From positions 4,092,001 to 4,156,000 of the forward strand of contig NZ_JACHNF010000001.1 in the NCBI RefSeq assembly GCF_014205295.1: a stretch of DNA of 64,000 bases. The letters are read 5' to 3'. The position numbers and the translations under genes were made by a program. The DNA comes from Kribbella solani (GTDB lineage Bacteria; Actinomycetota; Actinomycetes; Propionibacteriales; Kribbellaceae). Positions 26,925 through 35,341 of the stretch are shown piece after piece (the first letter of the stretch is position 1; every line of letters starts with the position of its first letter). The notes under the pieces were generated by a model that did not search any database, had not been told where the DNA came from, and saw only the letters and a program-made list of their open reading frames with translations.

Positions 26925-28343
26925 GTGACGACGATCTACGAGCGCGACAACTGCCGGCTGACGCTGGAGCTCGGTGACCGGATCGAGTACACGCTCGAAG
27001 CCGACAGCCGCCACGTCGTCAGTACGCCGCTGAACGGCCTGACCGCACTGGTCACGTACCTCGAACCCGGCGGTGCCGAGGACGGCAGCGCCCGGTTGGC
27101 GACCGCCAGCCGGGCCGCGGCGGTACGGGACGGGTTCGAGCGCTATGCGGCCGGAACGATCGCGGCCGAGCTCCGCCGCTGGTGTCACCAGGCCGGCCTC
27201 TCCGCCGAGTGGTCGATCGACGGCCGCAGCACCCATCGCGAGCACATCATCACGACCGTCCCGCAACCGTGCACCGGCCGTACGGTCACTCTGAGCGTGG
27301 CATTCTGGACACCGGGAGACGCGGACGAGATCTCGTTCACCGAGGAGTACCGTGCCCCGGCGGAGATCCTCGGCTACAGCTACGGCATCGGCCTGCCGTA
27401 CGACGCCCTGCCCCACCTCCTCGAAGCAGACCACACGCCCGGCAACCCCGAGCACCGCCTGGTCGCGGCGATCCAGGAACTAGTTGCCAACGGCACCATC
27501 AATCCGCTGGCCGGCCAAGGCGTCGTTCGCGACCTGTTCGAGGGCTGGTGCCGTGAGTCCGGCGTACGCTCCCGCCCGCGCGGCATCGATCGACGCGAAC
27601 CACTGATCCAGGTCCCGACCCGGTCGGATCAACAAGCAGCGGTAAGCCTGACGATCGGCTCGGCAACCCGGCAGATCGGCTTCCAGGAAGGCTGGGGACC
27701 CGACGGACAACCCTGGCGCGACGCCCTGTACCAGCTGCAGTTCGACCACGACCAGCTCGACACACTCCTGCCCTGGTTGACGAATCGAGCCGGTCCGATC
27801 GACGACCGGCTCCAGCCGGACGACGCGATGGTCGCCGCCTGGCGCGTACTGGCCGAGCGTGGCGAACTGACGCCGCGCCGCCCGATGGAGATCCGCGACC
27901 GCGTCGCCGGTTGGCTGACCGAAGCAGGCGTGACCTTCCGCAGTTACGGATCGGCGTGGCGCGAGACGCTGCTCCGCGTACACCGCCCGAACGACTGCAT
28001 CTTCACGCTGACGTTGACGATCGACCCGGACGCGCGCGCCAAAGGCATCCTGTTCACCGAGTTCTACGACTACGGACCGAGCGGCGACGATCCCGGTCGC
28101 GAGTACGGGTACAGCGTGCATGCTCCGTACGCCGACCTGGACGTACTCGCGGACGCGTACGCGCCGGGGACCGCTGGACCGGCGCCGGAACGACTGATCG
28201 GCGCGTTCAAGGACCTGGTCGCGGCCGGCGTACTCGGTGACGGGATGGCGCTGAAGGCCAATCAGGCCGTCGTGCTGCGTGATTTCCGGGCGGCCGGCGT
28301 CGACGCGACACCCGACGTGTGGGTATGGCTGAACTCGGACTGA
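26925..28343 (+). CDS. Hypothetical protein built of three internal repeats
   Basis: A 472-residue soluble protein with no recognised domain. It consists of three repeats of roughly 150 residues. Each has a helical start (AIQELVANGTINPLAGQGVVRDLFEGW; VLAERGELTPRRPMEIRDRVAGWL), a beta section of TLSVAFWTP / VSLTIGSA / LTLTIDPD type, then an [EQ]E[YGF]x-type strand and a short helix (SYGIGLPYDALPHLLEA; QLQFDHDQLDTLLPWL; YSVHAPYADLDVLADAY). No signal peptide or membrane helix. It starts at GTG 26925, 18 bp after the mannanase gene, with GGAGG a little far upstream. Function unknown. Confidence 0.75.
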   Translation: MTTIYERDNCRLTLELGDRIEYTLEADSRHVVSTPLNGLTALVTYLEPGGAEDGSARLATASRAAAVRDGFERYAAGTIAAELRRWCHQAGLSAEWSIDGRSTHREHIITTVPQPCTGRTVTLSVAFWTPGDADEISFTEEYRAPAEILGYSYGIGLPYDALPHLLEADHTPGNPEHRLVAAIQELVANGTINPLAGQGVVRDLFEGWCRESGVRSRPRGIDRREPLIQVPTRSDQQAAVSLTIGSATRQIGFQEGWGPDGQPWRDALYQLQFDHDQLDTLLPWLTNRAGPIDDRLQPDDAMVAAWRVLAERGELTPRRPMEIRDRVAGWLTEAGVTFRSYGSAWRETLLRVHRPNDCIFTLTLTIDPDARAKGILFTEFYDYGPSGDDPGREYGYSVHAPYADLDVLADAYAPGTAGPAPERLIGAFKDLVAAGVLGDGMALKANQAVVLRDFRAAGVDATPDVWVWLNSD

Positions 28344-28359
28344 ATGTCATGATGGCGCC

Positions 28360-28851
28360 ATGGAGCTGAAGCTTTCGGCGTCGTACGACGCCACCCCCGA
28401 GGAAGTGTTCGCGATCGTCACCGACCCCGCCTTCCGCGAGCAGGCCTGCGAGAAGACCAAGGCGCTGTCGTACGACGTGCGGGTGAGCACGTCCGGGGGT
28501 GACACGATCGTCTCGGTGACCCGGAAGATGGAGGCCGTCGACATCCCGGACATGGCGAAGAAGTTCGTCGGCGAGACGCTGACCGTGGTGCAGACCGAGA
28601 CCTGGCACGCGGCCGCGGCGGACGGTTCGCGGACCGCGGACGTGACCGGCGAGATCTCCAACACCCCGGTCACGCTGAAGGGCACCGCGCGGATCGCGAC
28701 GTCCGGCGCGCAGACCGTGCAGTCGATCGACCTGGACGTGAAGGTCAACGTCCCGCTGATCGGCAAGAAGCTGGAGCCGACCGTGGTCGAGGCGATCGAG
28801 TCCGGCCTGCGCAAGGAACACGACCTCGGCCGCGAGTGGGCCGGCCGCTGA
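28360..28851 (+). CDS. DUF2505 family protein (START/SRPBCC-like)
   Basis: A 163-residue protein matching the actinobacterial DUF2505 pattern: an N-terminal SASYDATPEEVFAIVTDPAFREQAC segment, strand-rich middle (DTIVSVTRKM, ETLTVVQTETW), and a final long helix (GKKLEPTVVEAIESGLRKEHDL). This is the helix-grip fold used for lipid or polyketide-like ligands; the ligand is unknown. No signal peptide. It starts 16 bp after the preceding gene and probably shares its transcript. Confidence 0.88.
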   Translation: MELKLSASYDATPEEVFAIVTDPAFREQACEKTKALSYDVRVSTSGGDTIVSVTRKMEAVDIPDMAKKFVGETLTVVQTETWHAAAADGSRTADVTGEISNTPVTLKGTARIATSGAQTVQSIDLDVKVNVPLIGKKLEPTVVEAIESGLRKEHDLGREWAGR

Positions 28852-28939
28852 GCGGTTGGCAAGCCGTGTCGTTGCGCTGAACGGCTCACCTCCGGTGGCA
28901 ATCTGAACTGAAGGATCGCACCGGAGGTGACCCGTTCTC

Positions 28940-29155
28940 ATGTTGCGGAAGAAGCACGCCCGAACCGGCACGAATCAGTCTGACCGGGACCAGTCGGGCG
29001 CGGATCAGTACTGCGCGTTCTGTGCCGCCGTGATGCCGTTCGAGCGGATCGAACCATCGGGCTACCTGGTGGACGAGCCGGACGAATGGATCTGCGTCCG
29101 CTGCGGCTCCGCCCTGATCGTCGACCCGCCCCTGCAGGACACCCGCACGGCCTGA
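28940..29155 (+). CDS. Small zinc-ribbon protein
   Basis: A 71-residue protein with an excellent GGAGGTGA ribosome binding site. Two CxxC pairs (CAFC about residues 25-28 and CVRC about 52-55) separated by 23 residues should bind one zinc. The N-terminus is basic and disordered. No partner is evident; it precedes the AfsR-type regulator by about 100 bp on the same strand. It may be a nucleic-acid or protein adaptor; this is not demonstrated. Confidence 0.75.
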   Translation: MLRKKHARTGTNQSDRDQSGADQYCAFCAAVMPFERIEPSGYLVDEPDEWICVRCGSALIVDPPLQDTRTA

Positions 29156-29253
29156 CCTCAGCGGCTGCGGTTGCCCCACCCTTGACAGTGCGAAGTCGCT
29201 GCACGTGGCCTTGCGCCGAACTATGCTGACCGGCACGAGGCTGGGGGGCACCG

Positions 29254-32025
29254 ATGCATTTCGGCGTACTGGGGACACTGCACATCCTGAGCGACGCGGG
29301 TGCGGTGCTGACGATCGCTTCCGGCAAGCAGCGGTTGGTGCTGGCGCTGCTGCTGATCCGGCCGAACCAGCCCCTCTCGGCGGAGTACCTCCTGGACAGG
29401 TTGTGGGGCGACCGTCCACCACGCAACGCCCGCACCAACCTTCAGGTGTACGTGCATCGCCTCCGCCAGGTCCTTGGCGAACACCGGATCGCGCACGGAC
29501 CAGGCGGGTACCGGCTGGCGGTCGCTCCGCACGAGCTGGACGCGTTGGAGTTCGAACGCCTCTCGGCCGCCGGTCGTCCGGCGGAAGCACTCGCCCTCTG
29601 GCGCGGTGACCCGTACGCCGATGTCACCGACGTCGATGAGCTCCGCGACGAGGCTGCCCGGCTGACCGAGGGCCGGCTGACCACGAACGAGGACTGGTAC
29701 GGCACCGAGCTCGACGCCGGCCGGCACCACCGGCTGATCCCCGAACTGCAGGCATTCGTCGAGCAGAACCCGTTGCGGGAGCGCTCTCGCGGCCAGCTGA
29801 TGCTCGCCCTGTACCGAAGCGGCCGGACCGCCGAGGCGCTGGAGTCTTACCGCGCGGCGCGCAGCCGGATGATCGATGAGCTGGGCATCGAGCCGGGACC
29901 GGACCTGCGCCGCCTGGAACAACGCATCCTGGAGCACGATCCCGGGCTGAAGCAGGACCGCGAGCTGGAGGCAGCCGATCCCGCACCGCCGGCCCGCCAC
30001 GTACCGGCCGAGCTGCCACCGCTGAGTACGACGTTCACCGGCCGCCGCACCGAGGTGAAGAGCGTCACCGAGTACCTGACCGTGCCGCCGACCGATGGTG
30101 CGGTCACGGTGATCGCGGTCAGCGGACCGGGCGGGGTCGGCAAGTCGGCCCTCGCCCTGCAGACCGCGCACCCGGCGGCGCACACCTTCCCGGGCGGTCA
30201 GCTGTACGTCGACCTGCGTGGTTCGACTCCCGGAGCCGAACCGTCCGTCCCGGCCGCGGTACTGGCCCGCCTGCTCCGATCGCTGGGCGTCACCGAGGAC
30301 CGGATTCCGGCCGGTCAGGACGAGTTGGCGGCGATGTTCCGGTCACTCACCAGCGCCGCGCGGACCCTGGTCGTACTGGACAACGCGGCTGACGCGGCAC
30401 AGGTCCGTCCGCTGCTGCCAGGTGCCGGCAGCGCGGTCGTGGTCACCAGCCGGGTGGTGCCGTCGACGCTCGACGGGGCGCTGCACGTCCGGCTCGACAC
30501 CCTCGAGAACGACGCATCCCTCGATTTGCTAGGCCGGTTGGCCGGCCGGGCCCGGATCGATGCCGACCCGGAAGCTGCCGCCGAGCTCATCCAGTTGTGC
30601 GGCGGTCTGCCGCTGGCGCTCCGGATCGCCGGGGCACGCCTGGCCGCCCGACCGGACTGGTCGATCGCCGAGCTGGCCGCGCGTCTCGCCGACGATCGGG
30701 TGCGGTTGACCGAGCTGGAGCACAGCGACCTGGCCGTCCGGCCGAGTTTCGCCGTCAGCTTCGACGCGTTGTCCACGGACGCCGGCCGCGTACTCGTACA
30801 CCTCGGGGTTCTCGGTCTGACCAGCGTCGGCGTTCCGGTCGTCGCGGCGATGGCCGGCCGGGGCGACGTACGCCGCGACCTGGACGAACTGATCGAAGCG
30901 CAACTCCTGCAACCGGCCGGCGACCGGTACGTACTCCACGACCTGGTCCGGCTCTTCGCCCGCGAAGTGGCCGAGCGGGCTCTCAGCACGGCCGAGCGGA
31001 ACCGGGCGCTGCGCGACGTGATGGCACACTACGTCGCGACCGCACGCGTGATCGCGCTGCGGATCGGCGGCGAGCGAGCCTGCTGGCGTACGTCGGCCGG
31101 TCCCGCGGTGGACGCCGAACCGGCCGTGATCACCGATGGGGACGCGGCGGCGGACTGGGTGCGCGCCGAGCTGGCGAACGTGATGCAGGTCGCCGGACAG
31201 GTCCGCGAGCTTCCTGGCGGCGCCGACCTGGTCGGCAGTTTTGTGGCCGCTGGCAACTATGTGCTCAGCGGGCTGGCGCGCACCGCCGAGCAGATCACCC
31301 TCGGCCGAATGGTCCTCGCCGCCGGCGCCACCGACCAGCTGCGTACCTTCGCGCAACTGGAATTGGCGCTGACCACCATGTCGCTGCGGCAGCACGAGGC
31401 TTCGATCCACCACGGACGGGCAGCCGTCGACGGGTTCATCGCCATCGGGGACACCTTCGGCGAGGCCAGCGCGGCCGGATGGCTCGGCTACGTACTCGCT
31501 GACATCGGCCGGTTCGAGGAAGCGTTCGAGATGTTGTGGCGCGCGATCGAGATCCGCCGCCTGACCGGTGACCGCTTCGGCGCGATCGCGACCGCGAACC
31601 AGCTCGGACTCGTCTACCGCGCGTCCGGAAACCTGGCCGAAGCCGAGAGGGTGCTGCACGACGCGGTACTCAGAATGCGCGAGCTGGCTGCCGAAGCGGA
31701 GCTCCCGCCCCGGCAGCACGTCCTGCAGGCGGTCCTGCTGGGCAACCTCGCCAAGGTGTACGCGAGGACGGACCGCCCGCGCGAGACCATCACCTGTCTT
31801 GAGCAGGCCGCCGACCTCGTGACGGGCACCGGGCATGACCGGCTGGTGCCGAAGTTCATCTGGGGCATCGGCGACGCTCTCGCCCAACTCGGCGAGCACG
31901 CCGAAGCACGTGCCCGCTGGGAACAGGCCCTGGAACTCGGCCGATCCGCCGGGATCATCAGCCAGGCCGAGGCCGCCGACATCCTCGGCTCCCCCACGCC
32001 CACCCGGCCGGCTGCTCTGCGCTGA
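29254..32025 (+). CDS. AfsR/SARP-family transcriptional regulator (BTAD, NB-ARC, TPR)
   Basis: A 923-residue STAND-type activator. Residues 1-90 form an OmpR-like winged helix (LLDRLWGDRPPRNARTNLQVYVHRLRQVL). The bacterial transcriptional activation domain spans about 95-240 (LRERSRGQLMLALYRSGRTAEALESYRAAR). The NB-ARC ATPase spans about 265-520, with P-loop GPGGVGKSALALQ, Walker B LVVLDNAAD and GLPLALRIAG. TPR repeats fill about 650-910. Such proteins switch on secondary-metabolite or stress genes after ATP binding. No biosynthetic cluster is adjacent, so it is probably a global or orphan regulator. Full length, no lesions. Confidence 0.95.
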   Translation: MHFGVLGTLHILSDAGAVLTIASGKQRLVLALLLIRPNQPLSAEYLLDRLWGDRPPRNARTNLQVYVHRLRQVLGEHRIAHGPGGYRLAVAPHELDALEFERLSAAGRPAEALALWRGDPYADVTDVDELRDEAARLTEGRLTTNEDWYGTELDAGRHHRLIPELQAFVEQNPLRERSRGQLMLALYRSGRTAEALESYRAARSRMIDELGIEPGPDLRRLEQRILEHDPGLKQDRELEAADPAPPARHVPAELPPLSTTFTGRRTEVKSVTEYLTVPPTDGAVTVIAVSGPGGVGKSALALQTAHPAAHTFPGGQLYVDLRGSTPGAEPSVPAAVLARLLRSLGVTEDRIPAGQDELAAMFRSLTSAARTLVVLDNAADAAQVRPLLPGAGSAVVVTSRVVPSTLDGALHVRLDTLENDASLDLLGRLAGRARIDADPEAAAELIQLCGGLPLALRIAGARLAARPDWSIAELAARLADDRVRLTELEHSDLAVRPSFAVSFDALSTDAGRVLVHLGVLGLTSVGVPVVAAMAGRGDVRRDLDELIEAQLLQPAGDRYVLHDLVRLFAREVAERALSTAERNRALRDVMAHYVATARVIALRIGGERACWRTSAGPAVDAEPAVITDGDAAADWVRAELANVMQVAGQVRELPGGADLVGSFVAAGNYVLSGLARTAEQITLGRMVLAAGATDQLRTFAQLELALTTMSLRQHEASIHHGRAAVDGFIAIGDTFGEASAAGWLGYVLADIGRFEEAFEMLWRAIEIRRLTGDRFGAIATANQLGLVYRASGNLAEAERVLHDAVLRMRELAAEAELPPRQHVLQAVLLGNLAKVYARTDRPRETITCLEQAADLVTGTGHDRLVPKFIWGIGDALAQLGEHAEARARWEQALELGRSAGIISQAEAADILGSPTPTRPAALR

Positions 32026-32030
32026 CCGAC

Positions 32031-32061
32031 CGGGCCGTGAGTGTTCGGGCCGTGGAGTGTT
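32031..32061. repeat. Tandem 15/16-bp repeat between convergent genes
   Basis: CGGGCCGTGAGTGTT is followed directly by CGGGCCGTGGAGTGTT in the 40-bp gap between the AfsR-type gene and pruA. No stem was found. It is most likely a local duplication. Confidence 0.55.
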
Positions 32062-32065
32062 CGGG

Positions 32066-33694
32066 TCAGCCCTGGTGCGGGTAGCGGTAGTCGGTCGGCG
32101 GGGCGAAGGTTTCCTTCATCGAGCGGGGCGAGGCCCAGCGGATCAGGTTCCACATCGAGCCGGCCTTGTCGTTCGTCCCGGAGGCGCGGGCGCCGCCGAA
32201 GGGCTGCTGCCCGACGACCGCGCCGGTCGGCTTGTCGTTGACGTAGAAGTTGCCGGCCGCGAACCGCAGGAACTCCGCCGCTTCCGCCACCGCGTGCCGG
32301 TCCTGCGCGATCACCGCACCGGTCAGACCGTACGGCGCCGAGTGCTCCATGCCCTTCATCACCGCCGCGTAGTCCGCGTCGTCGTACACGTGCACGCCGA
32401 GGATCGGGCCGAAGTACTCGGTCGTGAAGATCTCGTCGGTCGGGTCGTCCGAGACCAGCAGCGTCGGGCGGACGAAGTACCCCTCGCTGTCGTCATAGGT
32501 GCCACCGGCAACAACCTCGACGGAGCCGGTCGCGTGGGCCCGGTCCAGCGCCGCCTTGTGCTTGGCGAACGCGCGGTCGTCGATGACCGCACCGATGAAG
32601 TTCGACAGGTCGGTGACGTCGCCCATCGTCAGCGAGTCGGTCTCGGCGATCAGGTCGTCACGAATGAGGTTCCACACCGAGCGCGGCACGTACGAACGCG
32701 AGGCCGCCGAGCACTTCTGCCCCTGGTACTCGAACGCGCCCCGCACCATCGCGGTCTTCAGCACCGCCGGGTCGGCCGACGGGTGCGCCAGGATGAAGTC
32801 CTTGCCGCCGGTCTCGCCGACCAGCCGCGGGTACGTCCGGTAGGACGCGATGTTCGTACCGACCGTGCCCCACAGCGACTGGAACGTCTTCGTCGAACCG
32901 GTGAAGTGGATGCCGGCCAGATCAGGGTGCGTCAGCGCGGCCTTGCTGACCTCGATGCCGTCGCCGGTGACCAGGTTGATCACGCCGGCCGGAAGCCCGG
33001 CGGCTTCGAACAGCCGCATCGTCCAGTGCGCCGCGAACTGCTGCGTCGGCGACGGCTTCCACACCACCGTGTTGCCCATCAGCGCCGGCGCGGACGGCAG
33101 GTTCCCGGCGATCGCGGTGAAGTTGAAGGGCGTGATCGCGTACACGAAACCCTCGAGCGGGCGGTAGTCGACCCGGTTCCAGACGCCCGGCGACGAGATC
33201 GGCTGGTCGCTGACGATCTGCCGCGCGAACGCCACGTTGAACCGGAGGAAGTCGATCAGCTCACAGGCCGCGTCGATCTCGGCCTGCTGGACCGTCTTCG
33301 ACTGACCGAGCATGGTGGCCGCGTTCAGCGTGTCCCGCCACGGCCCGGCCAGCAGATCGGCCGCCTTCAGGAAGATCGCGGCCCGGTCGTCGAAGGACAG
33401 CGCGCGCCAGGCCGGAGCAGCCGCCAGCGCGGCGTCGACGGCGGCCTTGCCGTCCGCCTCGGTCGCGTTACCGAGCGTACCCAGCACGTGGGCGTGCTTG
33501 TGCGGCTGCACCACCTGGATCGGGGCACCGCCGCCCAGCTTCTGCTCGCCACCGATCGTGCAGGTCAGCTCGATCGCGCCCGCCGACGAGAACTCCTTGA
33601 GCTTCGCCTCCAGGCTGACCCGCTCGCTCGAACCGGGCGCGTACCCCTTCACTGGCTCGTTGGCGGGCGTCGGAACGACGGTGACGGCATCCAT
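32066..33694 (-). CDS. pruA: L-glutamate gamma-semialdehyde (P5C) dehydrogenase
   Basis: A 542-residue aldehyde dehydrogenase that oxidises 1-pyrroline-5-carboxylate/glutamate semialdehyde to glutamate with NAD, the second step of proline breakdown. The start is ATG 33694 (MDAVTVVPTPANEPV), matching the actinobacterial family. Motifs: FNFTAIAGNLPSAPALMGNTVVWKPSP (NAD site), GETGGKDFI (catalytic-region Glu) and FEYQGQKCSAASR (catalytic Cys). PFGGARASGTNDKAGS near the end is also diagnostic. No proline dehydrogenase gene is adjacent in this window. Convergent with the AfsR-type regulator. Confidence 0.97.
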   Translation of the reverse strand: MDAVTVVPTPANEPVKGYAPGSSERVSLEAKLKEFSSAGAIELTCTIGGEQKLGGGAPIQVVQPHKHAHVLGTLGNATEADGKAAVDAALAAAPAWRALSFDDRAAIFLKAADLLAGPWRDTLNAATMLGQSKTVQQAEIDAACELIDFLRFNVAFARQIVSDQPISSPGVWNRVDYRPLEGFVYAITPFNFTAIAGNLPSAPALMGNTVVWKPSPTQQFAAHWTMRLFEAAGLPAGVINLVTGDGIEVSKAALTHPDLAGIHFTGSTKTFQSLWGTVGTNIASYRTYPRLVGETGGKDFILAHPSADPAVLKTAMVRGAFEYQGQKCSAASRSYVPRSVWNLIRDDLIAETDSLTMGDVTDLSNFIGAVIDDRAFAKHKAALDRAHATGSVEVVAGGTYDDSEGYFVRPTLLVSDDPTDEIFTTEYFGPILGVHVYDDADYAAVMKGMEHSAPYGLTGAVIAQDRHAVAEAAEFLRFAAGNFYVNDKPTGAVVGQQPFGGARASGTNDKAGSMWNLIRWASPRSMKETFAPPTDYRYPHQG

Positions 33695-33856
33695 GCTGCG
33701 GACTCCTCGATCGTGTGGTGGGACCGTGCCAAGGTGCGCCGGTACGGATGGGCGCCGCACCCCGCAAGTACACCTGCATCGTGCCACGCGAAAGCCCAGA
33801 CCACGAACCCAACTGGTACGCCCTGTGGACAACCGGCCGGGCCCGTGCGACGCGGC

Positions 33857-34780
33857 TCACGCCGACTTCTTGGTGGCCTTCTTCGCGGTCTTCTTCGCCG
33901 GGGTCTTCTTGGCAGCGGCCGCCTTCTTGGCCGGGGCCTTCTTCGCGGCGGCCTTCTTCGCCGCCGCCTTCTTCGCCGGCTCCTCCGCCGAGCCACCCGC
34001 GCGGCGCGCCTTGGCGGCCTCCACCGACGCCCGCAGCGCGGCGACCAGGTCGACCACCTCGGCGCCCTCGGTCTCCTCCTCCTCGGACTCCGGCAGCGGT
34101 ACGCCCTCCGCCTTCGCCTCGACCACCTTCTCCAGCGCCACCCGGTACTCGTCGTGGTACTGGTCCGGGTCGAACTCACCGCGCAGCGTGTCGATGTACG
34201 ACGACGCCATCGCCTTCTCCTGGGACCGGATCTCGACGTCCTCCGGCGGCGCCGCGAACGCCTTGTCCCGGATCTCGTCCGGCCAGAGCATCACCTGCAG
34301 CACCAGGACGTCGTCGACCGTCCGGAGCAGCCCAAGGCTCTCCCGGGACCGGAGCGCGACCTTCACCAGCGCGTACAGCTCGGAGCCCTCCAGGGCGTCC
34401 CGGAGCAGCACGTACGGCTTGGCGCCTGGCCCGCCGTCCGCGGCCAGGTAGTACGACTTGCCCAAATAAAGCGGGTCGACTTGGTCGGCCGGCACGAACT
34501 CCAGCACGTCGATGACCTTCTTGCTGGACAGCGGCAGGTCCGCGAAGTCGTCCGAGTCCAGCACCACCATCCGCCCGTCCGGCATCTCGTACCCCTTGCC
34601 GATGTCGGAGTAGGGCACTTCCTCGCCGTCGATGGAGCAGATCCGTTTGTACTTGATCCGGCCCCCGTCGGCCACGTGCACCTGGCGGAACGAGATGTCC
34701 TTCTCCTCGGTCGCGGAGAACACCTTGATCGGGATCGTCACCATCCCGAACGAGATGGCACCCTTCCAGATCGCCTGCAT
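33857..34780 (-). CDS. ku: Ku DNA-end-binding protein
   Basis: A 307-residue bacterial Ku that forms a homodimeric ring on double-strand breaks and recruits LigD for non-homologous end joining. IWKGAISFGMVTIPIKVFSATEEKDI opens the ring domain; FADLPLSSKKVIDVLEFVPADQVDPLY is also conserved. After about residue 255 the protein becomes a long Lys/Ala repeat tail (KKAAAKKAPAKKAAAAKK) like those giving extra DNA binding in actinobacterial Ku. ATG 34780 is preferred (GGGAG nine bases upstream) over ATG 34786, which lies too close. It is the third gene of an operon with DUF6912 and a WS/DGAT-like protein. No ligD is visible here. Confidence 0.96.
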   Translation of the reverse strand: MQAIWKGAISFGMVTIPIKVFSATEEKDISFRQVHVADGGRIKYKRICSIDGEEVPYSDIGKGYEMPDGRMVVLDSDDFADLPLSSKKVIDVLEFVPADQVDPLYLGKSYYLAADGGPGAKPYVLLRDALEGSELYALVKVALRSRESLGLLRTVDDVLVLQVMLWPDEIRDKAFAAPPEDVEIRSQEKAMASSYIDTLRGEFDPDQYHDEYRVALEKVVEAKAEGVPLPESEEEETEGAEVVDLVAALRASVEAAKARRAGGSAEEPAKKAAAKKAAAKKAPAKKAAAAKKTPAKKTAKKATKKSA

Positions 34781-34795
34781 CGCCATCAGCTCCCG

Positions 34796-35341
34796 TCAGT
34801 CCGACCCATGGGCCGACCCGTTGGCCGACCGGCCGCGCGGCCCCTCCGCCGCGAGCAGGTCGGGGATCTCCTGTGTCGCATACCACATCAGGTCTTCACC
34901 CTCGCACGAATCCAGGGCGAACACCGCGTCGTCGTCACCGTTCTGGGCGGCTTCCCAGCTGTCGGCGGCCTTCCGCACCACCGGCACCGCGGCCGCCGTG
35001 TCCAGGTGCACCGAGGCCACCATCCGCCACGGAATCACCACATGCAGCTCCAGCCGGGCGTCGCCGAGCCGCACCGACCCGTCGGCCGGCGGCACCGCGC
35101 TCACCTCGGCCGCGATCACCACCCGTCTCCGGGCAGTACCCGAATCGGCCGCGAGCAGTCCGACCGAGGCGCGGGCGGCCTGCGCCATCGCGGCGTACTC
35201 CAGCTCCTCCTCGTCGCCCTCGGTGTACCACTCCCGGAGCGCCGGCGTGACGGCGTACGCCGCCAGCGGGGCCGGCCCGAGCTCCCCCGCGTTGCACGCG
35301 GCGCTCAGCAACCGCAGCGTGGATGGGATGTAGACCCTCAT
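34796..35341 (-). CDS. DUF6912 family protein
   Basis: A 181-residue protein beginning RVYIPSTLRLL, the hallmark of DUF6912 proteins found widely in actinobacteria. The body (ALREWYTEGDEEELEYAAMAQAARAS, RRRVVIAAEVSAVPP) looks like a compact alpha/beta enzyme or binding fold without known catalytic residues. Its ATG overlaps the acyltransferase stop (ATGA at 35338-35341), and Ku starts about 15 bp after its end, so the three are co-transcribed. No signal peptide. Function unknown; the Ku linkage hints at DNA-break or stress physiology. Confidence 0.85.
   Translation of the reverse strand: MRVYIPSTLRLLSAACNAGELGPAPLAAYAVTPALREWYTEGDEEELEYAAMAQAARASVGLLAADSGTARRRVVIAAEVSAVPPADGSVRLGDARLELHVVIPWRMVASVHLDTAAAVPVVRKAADSWEAAQNGDDDAVFALDSCEGEDLMWYATQEIPDLLAAEGPRGRSANGSAHGSD

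Noticed and set aside
25413..27455. Minus-strand frame of 680 codons opposite the GH76 gene
   Set aside because: Antisense to a well-supported hydrolase gene and its neighbour; Val/Arg-rich shadow without a start signal.
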